A stretch of 14,786 bases of DNA from CAKSUT01 sp045542335 (GCA_045542335.1 JAZQKV010000004.1:1-14786), one strand, 5' to 3'; shown: positions 6,509-14,646, numbered from the stretch's first letter. The notes: generated from the letters alone by a model not told the origin. Translations and numbers: made by a program.

Positions 6509-9500
6509 TTATTCTTCGTAAAGGCTTTGAATTATCTTGAAGGTCAGCGAAAGATCATAGAGAGTTATCTTTCCGTTGGCATCAATGTCGAGAACATCTT
6601 CAAGGGCATTAAGCTCGCTTGCCTGCTGAGCAAAAAGCTTTATGGCAAGAAGCAGGTCGTCAATTTCAACCGTTGTGCTTCCGTCAACGTCGCCTGCAAT
6701 TGCAAAAACAGGTGCGGAGTTCTCAATCTTCCGCCAACGTAAAAGGTCGCTTTCATCAATTCCTGTTGCCTCGGCAGAATCCGCAAGAGTGCCGTTGAGC
6801 ATGGTGTGAAGCTCGGTTTTCATCTGCTCTGCCGTAACTTTTGTCTGGGAAGAAGTTGTGTCGTAGTCGTCGCTTACAAAGTAGCAGTTTTGCCTTGAGC
6901 CGCTTGTGAGTATTCCGCCACCGCCTTCTCCGTAGGTAACCTCACCGAACACAAAGCAGTTAACGACCTTTGATCCTGTCTGACCCGTTGGTGCAATACC
7001 GCCTGCGTAGTTGCCTGATACCGTGGCACTTGACCAACAGTTTATAACAAGTCCCGGTCCCACACCGAGAGTTGCATCAGCTTGGCGAAGAGACCTTGCA
7101 ATTCCTCCGGCACTGTGGTCGTTGGTTATGTATCCCGTAGATCCGAGGTTCATGATAGTGCCGCGTGTGTAGGGGAACAAACAACCGTCATTTGTATCGA
7201 GAGCCACGTTTATAACGTGTCCTCCACCATTGTACGTTCCGTCAAAATAGTATCCGCCACCCATGCCTTTGTACCCTGCATAACCTGCCATATCAAGGTT
7301 TGCAGTCTGCAAGATGTATTTGCCGGCATATGTGTTTCCGCCGAGAACATTTGTGGTGAACTGCATGAAGTCCGCCTCTGTCGCAATGATAAAAGGATTG
7401 TCCTTTGTTCCGTCGGGAATGTTGGATTTTGTCACTGTTATCTCGGTTTCATCGTAAACCGAAGCATCACTCTTGAGCTCTGCTCTCACGGTGAGTTTCT
7501 CAAGTGTTTCTGTGGAAGCAATTGTTACATATCCGTACTTGTCAACAGTTGTACCCTCGTTCACACCGCTTGTGGTTATGCTCCAGCTTACGTCTGTGTT
7601 GCTTATTCCGGTATCGGTCAGAGCGAGCTGTCTGCCGCTTCCCTTTGCAATTTCAATACTGTCTGCAAAGATTGCGATTGAGCTCAATTCCCCGGAGCTT
7701 TCAGGATAAAGCTCAACAAGCGTCGGATATGCGTTTTCGTTCTTCACCCAATAGCAAAGATCGTCCTCGTCAAGTCCGCAAAGCTCTGCCGCCGCACTTC
7801 TTCCGTTGTTGAGATATTGATAAAGAACGCTTTGCATATCAGCTTGTGTGAGCTTTGACAAGTCTGTCTTTATCGAGGTCGTGTCCGAAAGACCATAGTT
7901 GTTGGAGCTTGTGCCGCCATTTGAAATAATTCCGCCGTAGCCTGTGTCTGCCTTGGTGTAAGTTCCGCCAAAATAGCAGTTTGCAATTATGTTGTTGCCT
8001 GTTGAAGCAATGCCGCTTGCATTTGTGGCAGAGGAGTTTACCGTTGTCCAGCAGTTGACCATGTATGAACCAACGCGCATGGACCTTGCAATACCTGCTG
8101 CAATGTTCTTGTTGGCAACAGTTCCGGTTGTGCCGAGATTCATTATCGTGCCGAAAGTGTATGGGAAAACACAGCCGTCGCTTGTGCCGGAAATGTTCAC
8201 GTTTATAATGTGTCCGCCACCATCATATGTTCCGTAAAACTTGCCTGCGCTTCCCATGCCGCTGTAGCCTTCGTAGCCTGCCATGTCAAGGTCTCGGGTC
8301 TGCTTGAAATATTTGTCGGTGTAGGTTTCGTTGCCAAGAAGATTCTGCGTGAAGTTGTAGAAATCCTCCTCGTTCTTTATGAGATAGGGATTCTCCTTCG
8401 TGCCATCCTCAACTGCATCGTAAAGCGTCTTTGAGCCTACGGTTATAACAGAAGTATCAGCAATAGCTCCGTTTGCCTTTGACTTTGCCATTACGGTAAA
8501 GGTGCTTTGAGTTTCATTTGCATCAATGCTCACAAGACCGTTCTTGTCAATATATGTTCCCTCAAATTCACTCTGAGGCTCCATCGACCAGCTTATCGCC
8601 CATGAATAATCGCTCTTTCCGTCAACATTTGCCGTGAACTGGAACTTTTCGCCCTTTCCGATGACCTGAGTTTCGGGATAAAGCCTTACCCTTGTTGCCA
8701 TAGGCTCCGTGGATTCGTGAACGGCAATTCCGTCAACCGTTTCCCAACCGAGAAGAGCTGCTTCTGTGAGCTCCTGCGCCTTTGCAGTACCTCCGCAGAG
8801 CATTGCGGAAAGTACACTCTGTGCTTCAGCTTTTGTAACTGCAGTCACGCCTGCGGCAGTCTGCTTGAGTCCGCATCCCTTCACATAGTAACAGTTGAAA
8901 AGTGTGCCGCCGTTTGCAATTGCATTTGCCGTTGCGGAAGCCGAGGCATTTCCACCGTAATATACATTGTTGATTGTTCCCGCATTTTCAGCGGCAATTC
9001 CTGCAAAGCCTGTTCCTTCAAAGTTTGCATTACAGTAGCAGTTTAAAATCTTTCCGCTTTCGGAAACTGCCATCGCAATACCGCCAAGCGCTGCTGTTGC
9101 CGTAGATTCTATATTACCCGTAACGCCAAGGTTTACCACCGTTCCGCTTACCGTTGGGAACAGCGAAGAAGCAACACTTGTTTCATACCCCACATTTATC
9201 GTGTGTCCGTTTCCGTTATATACGCCGGCAAAGGTGTAATCCTTTGTAAGTCCCACAAGGTCTGCATCCTCCGAAAGGTCAATGTCCTCTGTCTGCTTAA
9301 AGTATTTTCCGCTGTAATTGTCCGAGGCAAAGCCCATGACAAAATCCTTGAAATCGGATACGCTGTCAATGAGGTAAGGGGATTCTGCCGTACCTGCGCC
9401 TTCAATTTTGTCGGTGCTTTCTGTGTTCACATAATCCCAGTCCTCTTCGTCAATCATCACCGCAGGAGCATAGAATCTTCCGTCAAGCTCAAAAGTCACA

Positions 9501-10888
9501 AGTCCCGGTGTCTTTATCGTTTCACCGTCTTTTACATATTCCGCTTTGTTTTTGTAAAAATACTTGTCACCGTTGTTGAAAACAAACCTCTTTGTTGTGG
9601 GCATGAAGTTGCCGATGGTGGTTACCTCAACAAACAGCTCTTCCGTAATCTTGTCGAGATCCGCACCTATGAGAGAGGCAAGATAAGGCGCAATATCTGT
9701 GTTGTCAATGAGATAGTCGGTGCGTGTTTGCTCGCTGTCACCGGGCACGGGATTTAGTCCGTCGAGAACATCAATTCCCTCGGGAACATATATCCATACA
9801 GGACAGTTTCTTGCCGTGTGGTTGCTGCTGCCCTCCCATGTAAAGGTGGAGGGATTTTCGCCCTGACGGATAAGTTCAACCTCGTTTGTCATTGTTTCGG
9901 GAAAGGTCAGACCGCCTGTGTCGTGGTCAGGCGCACCGATTACGATTGTGTCATTTCTGCCCTTGGCAAAGTCAACGGCGATTTTCCACGCTGCATCAAA
10001 AGAGAGATATTCACTTGTGGTTACCACAGCGTTGTTCGAATGTCCGCCGCTGTCAACCCAACTTCCCTCAACCATGAGGAAGAAGCCGTCCTCATCTGCC
10101 GAAAGTGCGGTTATCGCCGCCTCAACAAGCTCGGGCAGAGATGCCTTATCGGCAGCATTTTGATAGTCATAGGGAAGGCTAGAACTTGAAACATTTCCCC
10201 AAAGCTTGTCGCCGGGCTGTACCGAGGCTGCATCTTCCTTTGTTCTTATAACCTTGTAGCCGTTGTCAATTGCATTCTGAATTGTTGCACCCTCAAGATC
10301 CGTCACAGAGCCGTAACCTGCTCCGAGAACAACCTGAATACCCTTGCTTTCAATCTGCTGATAAATGTTGAGTTCATCTTTTCTGCTTGTGGCGTGTGCG
10401 CTGAAGGAGGCAGGTGTGGCATGAGGCCACTCTGCGGTCGTTACCATACCCGTCGCCTTGCCCAGATACATTGCCGCCTCAAGGATGTTCGCCCTTGGCT
10501 TTGAATCGGGAGTGATTCCGATGTAACCGTTGTTGGTCTTGTAACCGGAGGAAAGCGCAGTTCCGCCTGCCGCAGAGTCGGTAACGGCGCTGTTTGCGCT
10601 TTTTGTGGTTTCAAAACCGGCAAGATAAGTAAGAAGCGAAAGGGGAGAGGTGTCCGTAAGAGTGGCATTGGGAAACTTTGTCCTGTCGAAACCTCCTGCC
10701 TGCTTTACAAGATTTGCAAGATCCATGAGGGTGTCTCCACCACCGTCAGGTATCATGTAAATGATGTTTTTGATTTGGTATTCTCCGACTGCTTCTTCGG
10801 ATGCCGTCGCCACCGTGACAGAGGTGAACAACGTGCCTAATACCATCATAAATGCGAGAATCAGAGCTGTTGATTTTTTCATAACCAT
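6509..10888 (-). CDS. Secreted modular alkaline phosphatase with beta-helix/Ig-like repeats and dockerin
   Basis: A 1459-residue exported protein. The signal peptide is residues 1-29 (ends ATA). Alkaline phosphatase domain, about 36-420: metal and catalytic residues are all present, namely Asp48, nucleophile Ser105 in VTDSAAGG, His156 and Thr158 in HATPA, Glu274, Asp279 and His283 in EGSWVDSGGH, Asp321-His322, and His357. Relative to E. coli PhoA, His156 replaces Asp153 and Ser280 replaces Lys328. Residues 421-498 form a linker with a possible copper-amine-oxidase-N-like stretch. Then come three GLUG-like modules starting at 499, 829 and 1160, with Ig-like (BIG2-type) domains near 732-818 and 1067-1155. 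A dockerin (1399-1459) has calcium loops DVDGSTTVEIDD and DIDANGKITLYD. It should hydrolyse phosphomonoesters outside the cell while docked to a cohesin partner. Start: ATG 10888 (GGAAAGG, 5 nt) or 10882; the upstream ATA/ATT-rich extension to 10927 lacks a ribosome binding site. Confidence 0.92.
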   Translation of the reverse strand: MVMKKSTALILAFMMVLGTLFTSVTVATASEEAVGEYQIKNIIYMIPDGGGDTLMDLANLVKQAGGFDRTKFPNATLTDTSPLSLLTYLAGFETTKSANSAVTDSAAGGTALSSGYKTNNGYIGITPDSKPRANILEAAMYLGKATGMVTTAEWPHATPASFSAHATSRKDELNIYQQIESKGIQVVLGAGYGSVTDLEGATIQNAIDNGYKVIRTKEDAASVQPGDKLWGNVSSSSLPYDYQNAADKASLPELVEAAITALSADEDGFFLMVEGSWVDSGGHSNNAVVTTSEYLSFDAAWKIAVDFAKGRNDTIVIGAPDHDTGGLTFPETMTNEVELIRQGENPSTFTWEGSSNHTARNCPVWIYVPEGIDVLDGLNPVPGDSEQTRTDYLIDNTDIAPYLASLIGADLDKITEELFVEVTTIGNFMPTTKRFVFNNGDKYFYKNKAEYVKDGETIKTPGLVTFELDGRFYAPAVMIDEEDWDYVNTESTDKIEGAGTAESPYLIDSVSDFKDFVMGFASDNYSGKYFKQTEDIDLSEDADLVGLTKDYTFAGVYNGNGHTINVGYETSVASSLFPTVSGTVVNLGVTGNIESTATAALGGIAMAVSESGKILNCYCNANFEGTGFAGIAAENAGTINNVYYGGNASASATANAIANGGTLFNCYYVKGCGLKQTAAGVTAVTKAEAQSVLSAMLCGGTAKAQELTEAALLGWETVDGIAVHESTEPMATRVRLYPETQVIGKGEKFQFTANVDGKSDYSWAISWSMEPQSEFEGTYIDKNGLVSIDANETQSTFTVMAKSKANGAIADTSVITVGSKTLYDAVEDGTKENPYLIKNEEDFYNFTQNLLGNETYTDKYFKQTRDLDMAGYEGYSGMGSAGKFYGTYDGGGHIINVNISGTSDGCVFPYTFGTIMNLGTTGTVANKNIAAGIARSMRVGSYMVNCWTTVNSSATNASGIASTGNNIIANCYFGGTYTKADTGYGGIISNGGTSSNNYGLSDTTSIKTDLSKLTQADMQSVLYQYLNNGRSAAAELCGLDEDDLCYWVKNENAYPTLVELYPESSGELSSIAIFADSIEIAKGSGRQLALTDTGISNTDVSWSITTSGVNEGTTVDKYGYVTIASTETLEKLTVRAELKSDASVYDETEITVTKSNIPDGTKDNPFIIATEADFMQFTTNVLGGNTYAGKYILQTANLDMAGYAGYKGMGGGYYFDGTYNGGGHVINVALDTNDGCLFPYTRGTIMNLGSTGYITNDHSAGGIARSLRQADATLGVGPGLVINCWSSATVSGNYAGGIAPTGQTGSKVVNCFVFGEVTYGEGGGGILTSGSRQNCYFVSDDYDTTSSQTKVTAEQMKTELHTMLNGTLADSAEATGIDESDLLRWRKIENSAPVFAIAGDVDGSTTVEIDDLLLAIKLFAQQASELNALEDVLDIDANGKITLYDLSLTFKIIQSLYEE
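6695..9394 (-). repeat. Three tandem ~330-residue units inside the phosphatase gene
   Basis: Units begin at the glycine codon of GTAESPYLI (9394), GTKENPYLI (8404) and GTKDNPFII (7411), spacings of 990 and 993 bp, that is 330 and 331 codons. Each starts with a G-T-x-x-x-P-[YF]-x-I element, then KY-x-x-Q-T-x-[DN]-[ILM]-D, a G-x-Y-[DN]-G-x-GH-x-INV element and an NLG-x-TG element. Units 2 and 3 are much closer to each other (both have NLDMAGY- or DLDMAGY-like and FPYT-x-GTIMNLG) than to unit 1. The Ig-like half is present in units 1 and 2; in unit 3 the dockerin takes its place. Confidence 0.8.
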
Positions 10889-10910
10889 AAGCACCTTTCC
10901 TTTGTTTTTT

Positions 10911-11006
10911 AGTGAAATTACAATCACTTTATTTACAATTCAATTTTAACAAAACGGCAATAATAATAGAATAGAATTTTGTGACCTTTATATGATATAA
11001 TGTGAC
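10911..11006. promoter_or_regulatory. Divergent promoter region between phosphatase and AraC-family gene
   Basis: For the + strand gene there is an extended -10 box, TGATATAAT (10993-11001), with no good -35 box, which suggests activator dependence. TGTGAC occurs at 10980-10985 and 11001-11006, a direct repeat spaced 21 bp that flanks and touches this -10 box. Near the phosphatase side is an inverted repeat AGTGA-N8-TCACT (10911-10928). On the minus strand a weak pair TTGAAT/TAATTT with 17-bp spacing could serve the phosphatase gene, but this is uncertain. Confidence 0.45.
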
Positions 11007-11070
11007 TATGCAAGGGCGTTGAAAGAGACATATAATTCTACACTGAATTTTACCGCAAAGGAGTGTAAAT

Positions 11071-11889
11071 ATGGCGAAAAGCTACTCGAATAAATACCGT
11101 GACAACGTTTCAAGAGTTTACACCATTCAAAAGCCATCCGAAAGCTTTACCGTCAGTCCACATAAAATAGGGCATGAGCAGTGTGTACCGGGACTTGTGT
11201 GTTCAAAAATGCGCACCTATACGGTAATTCATTATGTTTACTCCGGCAAGGGGGTCTTTGAAAAGGACGGAATTTCGTATAATCTTTCCGCAGGTGATGC
11301 GTTTGTAATAAACGAGGGGGAAAACACAAGCTACTATTCCGATTCGGAAACCCCATGGTATTACTATTGGCTGTCTTTTTCAAGTGACAGCTTCGGCGGA
11401 CGCTTCAAAACCTTAAAATGTCCTGTTTTCAAAATAAAAAACGCTTCCATATTTACAGAGCCTGTTTACCGGGCTGAAAACGGAACACTCACCCATGAAT
11501 TCACCGTTTCAAAGCTTTACGAGCTGTATGACGAGGTGTTTGCCGCCCCTGCCGACAGCGAAAACTATGTTGTTCAGACTTCAAGATATATCCTTGCAAA
11601 TCTCGGAAACAAGCTTTCCGTTGAAAGCATTGCATCAAGCCTCGGACTCAATCGCAGCTATCTCACCCGCCGCTTCAAACAGCAAATGGGCGTTTCCGTC
11701 AAGCAGTATATCATGTCCATGCGAGCCGAAAAAGGCAAGGAATACCTCGAATCGGGTTACAGCGTAAAGCAAACCGCCTTTATGACAGGCTTTGACGACC
11801 AGTTTGCCTTTTCAAGAATGTTCAAGAAGCACCACGGAATCCCGCCTGCAAAAGTGTTACATAACACAGAAAGACGTCACCCGTTGTAA
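11071..11889 (+). CDS. AraC-family transcriptional regulator, divergent to the phosphatase
   Basis: A 272-residue regulator with the usual two-part AraC layout. Residues ~30-110 form an AraC-type cupin sensor domain (YVYSGKGVFEKDG, LSAGDAFVINEGENTSYYSD, WYYYWLSFSS). Residues ~170-267 form the double helix-turn-helix: first helix pair LSVESIASSLGLNRSYLTRRFKQQMGVSVKQYI, second SVKQTAFMTGFDDQFAFSRMFKKHHGIPPAKV. Such proteins usually sense small sugars or related ligands and bind direct repeats near promoters. Start ATG 11071 has AAAGGAG with 7-nt spacing. It is transcribed away from the alkaline phosphatase gene and shares its upstream region, so that gene is the first target to test. The stop codon lies in the loop of the terminator hairpin. 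Confidence 0.92.
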   Translation: MAKSYSNKYRDNVSRVYTIQKPSESFTVSPHKIGHEQCVPGLVCSKMRTYTVIHYVYSGKGVFEKDGISYNLSAGDAFVINEGENTSYYSDSETPWYYYWLSFSSDSFGGRFKTLKCPVFKIKNASIFTEPVYRAENGTLTHEFTVSKLYELYDEVFAAPADSENYVVQTSRYILANLGNKLSVESIASSLGLNRSYLTRRFKQQMGVSVKQYIMSMRAEKGKEYLESGYSVKQTAFMTGFDDQFAFSRMFKKHHGIPPAKVLHNTERRHPL

Positions 11890-11899
11890 AGGTGACGTC
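11873..11899. terminator. Shared terminator hairpin between the convergent AraC-family genes
   Basis: A perfect 9-bp stem, GACGTCACC (11873-11881) with GGTGACGTC (11891-11899), has a 9-nt loop containing the TAA of the upstream gene. ATTGTTTT follows on the + strand and TTTCTG on the minus strand. The second regulator, transcribed toward it, ends 98 bp away with no other terminator, so both transcripts probably use it. Confidence 0.7.
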
Positions 11900-11997
11900 A
11901 TTGTTTTGGGCAGAATATGGGTAAGACTTTACAAAATCACAAATCGACTGTCCTGAAAAGTTCCCGGAAAGAAACCTGCTTTGGCTCGCTTTTTGCG

Positions 11998-12882
11998 TTA
12001 CCGCTTGCCATTTATACGGCGGTATTCTGTGGGGGAAACGCCGAAATGCTTGACGAAGGTTCTCTGAAAGGTTGTTTTAAAGCCCGCAGTTTCGCCAATT
12101 TCGGGTACACTCAAGGAAGTTTCAACAAGAAGCTTTTCCGCCTTCGCAAGACGGTTTTCTGTTATAACTTCATGAAAGGTTTTGCCATAAAGCCGTTTGA
12201 CAATGCGCGAGAGCTGTCGTTCGCTTATAAAAAGAAGTGAAGCAGCTTTTTTTGCGCTTATACCGTCGGCGTGAGCACTTTGAAGAATCATATTAAGGCT
12301 TTCAACAAGCTTTATGTCGATATAAAACAAGCTGTCGCTGTCATTGCTATTTTCATTTTGTGCTTTTGAATGAGATTTTCCGGATTTCACCGCTTCTTTT
12401 TCGGAAATTCCCTCGGCGCAGGCAAGCTTTATAAGCAGCGAAATTGTGTGAAAAGCGGCGGCGTTGGTTATTGCCTTGTCGGCGTTTTTTTCCATGTGGG
12501 AAACCTCGGCGCACAGCATCGGCACGTTCTTTATGACACGGACATTCGGTGTTTCGCAAAGGCTGTTGAGTATGGCGTACAAATCAACTGTGTGATGGTT
12601 TTCGCAGGATTTATATGAAAACAAAAGCGAGCTCCAGTTGTTTTGCGATGTTCCCTGCCTTTTGCAATGACGCAGATTTGCGGGAACAATTGCAATGTCG
12701 CCTGCTTCAAGCGTTATCGGATCACCTTTTGTTTCAATTTCAATACTGCCGGAATGGCAGGCAAAAAGCTCCACACTCATGTGGGAATGAAGAAGCGTGT
12801 TTTCATCGGAGTATGCTCCGGAAAGAAGCACACTAAACGTTATGTTTTCTGCCGTTATAACAGATTGTGCCATCAGATTCAT
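11998..12882 (-). CDS. AraC-family transcriptional regulator (second copy)
   Basis: A 294-residue regulator unrelated in detail to the one at 11071. Residues ~15-95 form a cupin-type sensor domain (LLHSHMSVELFACHSGSIEIE, then LEAGDIAIVPANLRHCKR). The middle part contains an acidic, polar stretch (SKAQNENSNDSDS) that looks like a flexible linker. The C-terminal double helix-turn-helix runs from ~195: ISAKKAASLLFISERQLSRIVKRLYGKTFHEVI and LSVPEIGETAGFKTTFQRTFVKHFGVSPTEYRR. Start choice: the frame is open to an ATG at 12924, but that lies upstream of the -10 box. ATG 12882 has AAAGGG at 9 nt and ATG 12888 at only 3 nt, so 12882 is preferred. Its target and ligand are unknown; the divergent membrane-protein/eda pair is a possible target. 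Confidence 0.9.
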   Translation of the reverse strand: MNLMAQSVITAENITFSVLLSGAYSDENTLLHSHMSVELFACHSGSIEIETKGDPITLEAGDIAIVPANLRHCKRQGTSQNNWSSLLFSYKSCENHHTVDLYAILNSLCETPNVRVIKNVPMLCAEVSHMEKNADKAITNAAAFHTISLLIKLACAEGISEKEAVKSGKSHSKAQNENSNDSDSLFYIDIKLVESLNMILQSAHADGISAKKAASLLFISERQLSRIVKRLYGKTFHEVITENRLAKAEKLLVETSLSVPEIGETAGFKTTFQRTFVKHFGVSPTEYRRINGKR

Positions 12883-12915
12883 GTTCATTTGCCCTTTCAC
12901 TTCGGTAATGCTTGT

Positions 12916-12944
12916 ATTATACAATCTGACGAGGGTTTTGTCAA
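12916..12944 (-). promoter_or_regulatory. Perfect consensus promoter of the second AraC-family gene
   Basis: On the minus strand TTGACA (12939-12944) and TATAAT (12916-12921) are separated by exactly 17 bp, matching the vegetative consensus at all 12 positions. The start site is expected near 12909, giving a leader of only about 25 nt before the ATG at 12882. Confidence 0.88.
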
Positions 12945-13129
12945 CTTGAAATTGTAAATTCCGGACACCTTCAGAGATTTGTGTCTGCTTTTGTCATTAA
13001 AAAAACTGAATGTGCAAAGCCTTATAATATCCCCCTTTTTTACACGCTGACTTTCCTTTGGTAACTTTAGGGGGATTCGGTACACATTGTAAATTTTTCG
13101 TATTGTCTGTTTGACGATAGCAAAATGAC

Positions 13130-13158
13130 TTGACTTGAATGGCAAAATGTGCTATACT
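13130..13158 (+). promoter_or_regulatory. Promoter of the membrane protein-eda pair
   Basis: TTGACT (13130-13135, 5 of 6) and TATACT (13153-13158, 5 of 6) are separated by 17 bp, and TGC directly before the -10 box makes it an extended -10 promoter. It lies 27 bp upstream of the ATG at 13186. The stretch 12945-13129 between the two divergent promoters holds no gene; a CCCCCT/AGGGGG inverted repeat (13031-13036 with 13069-13074) is the only structure I noticed. Confidence 0.8.
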
Positions 13159-13185
13159 GTAAAAAGATTGTGAGGTGTTCGTAAA

Positions 13186-13881
13186 ATGGATAAGATAAGT
13201 GACCATAAGGTGAATTTCAAGGAACTGTCATTTACAGGCAAAGTTGAGCACATATGGTTTTATCATAAATGGCACATTCTTTGTGCACTTGTGTTTGTTG
13301 TTATGATTGTGGTTTGCATTTCGCAATGCTCCGGAAAGGACGAGCCTGATGCAATGCTCATGTATCTCGGCGACAGATATATGCCTGTGGAGTATGTAAG
13401 GTATTTCAACGCTGACCTTGAAAATATAATGCACGATGATAAAAACGGCGACGGAAAAAAGACGGTTGACATTCTTCAGGTAAGGCTTGACATGGCGGAA
13501 AAATCCGATGGAACAAAAGAGATTTATAATCCCTCCGAGCAGACCGAAACCCTTGAACGAATTGAAATTGAAACCGCAACGGGCAAATCCGTTATTTATA
13601 TTGTTGAACCAACGCTTTATGAAAAGTATAAGTATGTATTTGCGCCCCTTGAAGAGGTTCTTGGCTACGTTCCCGAAAAGGCAATTGACCGATACGGTAT
13701 AAAGCTTTCGGATATTGCCGCCTACAGCGAAACATACCTCGGTTCGTTCCCCGAAGAAAGCGTGCTTTGTATAAGAGCCGAGCGTACAGAGGGGAATATG
13801 TTCGCAAAGGCAGACGACGCGGATTACTACGCAGGAAATGCCGCATTTTTCAAAGAGCTTGTTGAATGGAAACCCGAATAA
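13186..13881 (+). CDS. Single-pass membrane protein of unknown function with calcium-loop-like motif
   Basis: A 231-residue protein I cannot assign to a named family. Residues 1-28 are cytoplasmic, with an aromatic and basic run before the membrane (GKVEHIWFYHKWH). One transmembrane segment spans about 31-46; the cysteine at 48 is not in a lipobox context. The remaining ~180 residues should be outside the cell. They contain DKNGDGKKTVD (85-95), which fits the D-x-N-x-D-G calcium-loop pattern of EF-hand or dockerin-like sites, although the usual last acidic ligand is one position early. The aromatic-rich pre-membrane motif resembles small envelope proteins I associate with Clostridia, where no function is known to me. 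GAGGTG precedes the ATG with 8-nt spacing. It is first in a likely operon with eda, 34 bp downstream. Confidence 0.8.
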   Translation: MDKISDHKVNFKELSFTGKVEHIWFYHKWHILCALVFVVMIVVCISQCSGKDEPDAMLMYLGDRYMPVEYVRYFNADLENIMHDDKNGDGKKTVDILQVRLDMAEKSDGTKEIYNPSEQTETLERIEIETATGKSVIYIVEPTLYEKYKYVFAPLEEVLGYVPEKAIDRYGIKLSDIAAYSETYLGSFPEESVLCIRAERTEGNMFAKADDADYYAGNAAFFKELVEWKPE

Positions 13882-13915
13882 TTATATAAAAACAAAAACG
13901 AAAGGATAAAGAATC

Positions 13916-14581
13916 ATGCGTGAAAAAATCATTGAAACAATTAAAAAAGAAAAAATCGTGTCAATTTTAAGGGGGATTCCCTGCGACAAAATCGTAAAGA
14001 CAATTGAGGCGATTCACAAGGGCGGCATATCTGCCGTTGAGATAACGCTTAATCACACCTCCGAAAAAGCACTTGAGGAAAGCCTTGAATGTATCCGCAC
14101 AGCGAGAGCGCATTTCGGAAAAGACGCTCTTATCGGTGCAGGCACAGTTATTGATGCCGACGACGTTGTAAAAGCGGCAAACGCAGGCGCAGACTTCATT
14201 GTTTCGCCCAACACCAACGAGCAGGCAATCAAAAAGACCCGTGAACTCGGACTTGTTTCGCTTCCCGGTGCATACACTCCCACCGAAATCTGCCAGGCAT
14301 ATTCCTGGGGCGCAGATTTTGTCAAAGTGTTCCCGCTTGATTCGCTGACCTGCGTAAAATACATAAAGGCACTCAAAGGACCGCTTGCACACATTCCCCT
14401 TGTTGCAGTTTCGGGTGTCAGCGCAGATAACCTTGCAGACGTAATGAAAGCAGGAGCTTGCGGAGTTGGGATTGGACAGAATATTGCAGGCGCATTTGTA
14501 AAGGATTTCACCTGCGATGCAGATTACGAAAAAATAACTGCAAATGCAAAGGCATTTACAGATGTTTTGAAAAATTTCTGA
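13916..14581 (+). CDS. eda: 2-keto-3-deoxy-6-phosphogluconate / 2-keto-4-hydroxyglutarate aldolase
   Basis: A 221-residue class I aldolase, close to the usual length for this family. The Schiff-base lysine is Lys137 in FVKVFP and the catalytic glutamate is Glu42 in VEITL (equivalent to Lys133 and Glu45 of E. coli). The glycine-rich GAGTV (74-78), SPNTN (97-101) and PGAYTPTE (117-124) elements that line the phosphate and pyruvate pocket are present. It splits KDPG to pyruvate and glyceraldehyde 3-phosphate, the last step of Entner-Doudoroff or uronate breakdown. No kdgK or uronate isomerase gene is nearby, so the route it serves here is unknown. AAAGGA lies 9 nt before the ATG. It probably shares the promoter of the upstream membrane protein gene. 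Confidence 0.94.
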   Translation: MREKIIETIKKEKIVSILRGIPCDKIVKTIEAIHKGGISAVEITLNHTSEKALEESLECIRTARAHFGKDALIGAGTVIDADDVVKAANAGADFIVSPNTNEQAIKKTRELGLVSLPGAYTPTEICQAYSWGADFVKVFPLDSLTCVKYIKALKGPLAHIPLVAVSGVSADNLADVMKAGACGVGIGQNIAGAFVKDFTCDADYEKITANAKAFTDVLKNF

Positions 14582-14646
14582 TTCTGTTTGATAAAAGCCT
14601 GCGACAGCCGATGTCTTGCGATTTTCAAAAGTTGCATAAATAAAGC

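Noticed and set aside
10889..10927. The 13-codon upstream extension of the phosphatase frame
   Set aside because: The ribosome binding site GGAAAGG lies inside it, and the signal peptide begins properly at the downstream ATG pair.
11031..11036. A second TATAAT before the AraC-family gene at 11071
   Set aside because: The best -35 candidate, TTGAAA at 11019, is only 6 bp away, so it does not form a usable promoter.
13023..13028. TATAAT in the gap between the divergent genes
   Set aside because: There is no -35 box at 16-18 bp, and the stronger promoter at 13130-13158 already serves the + strand gene.
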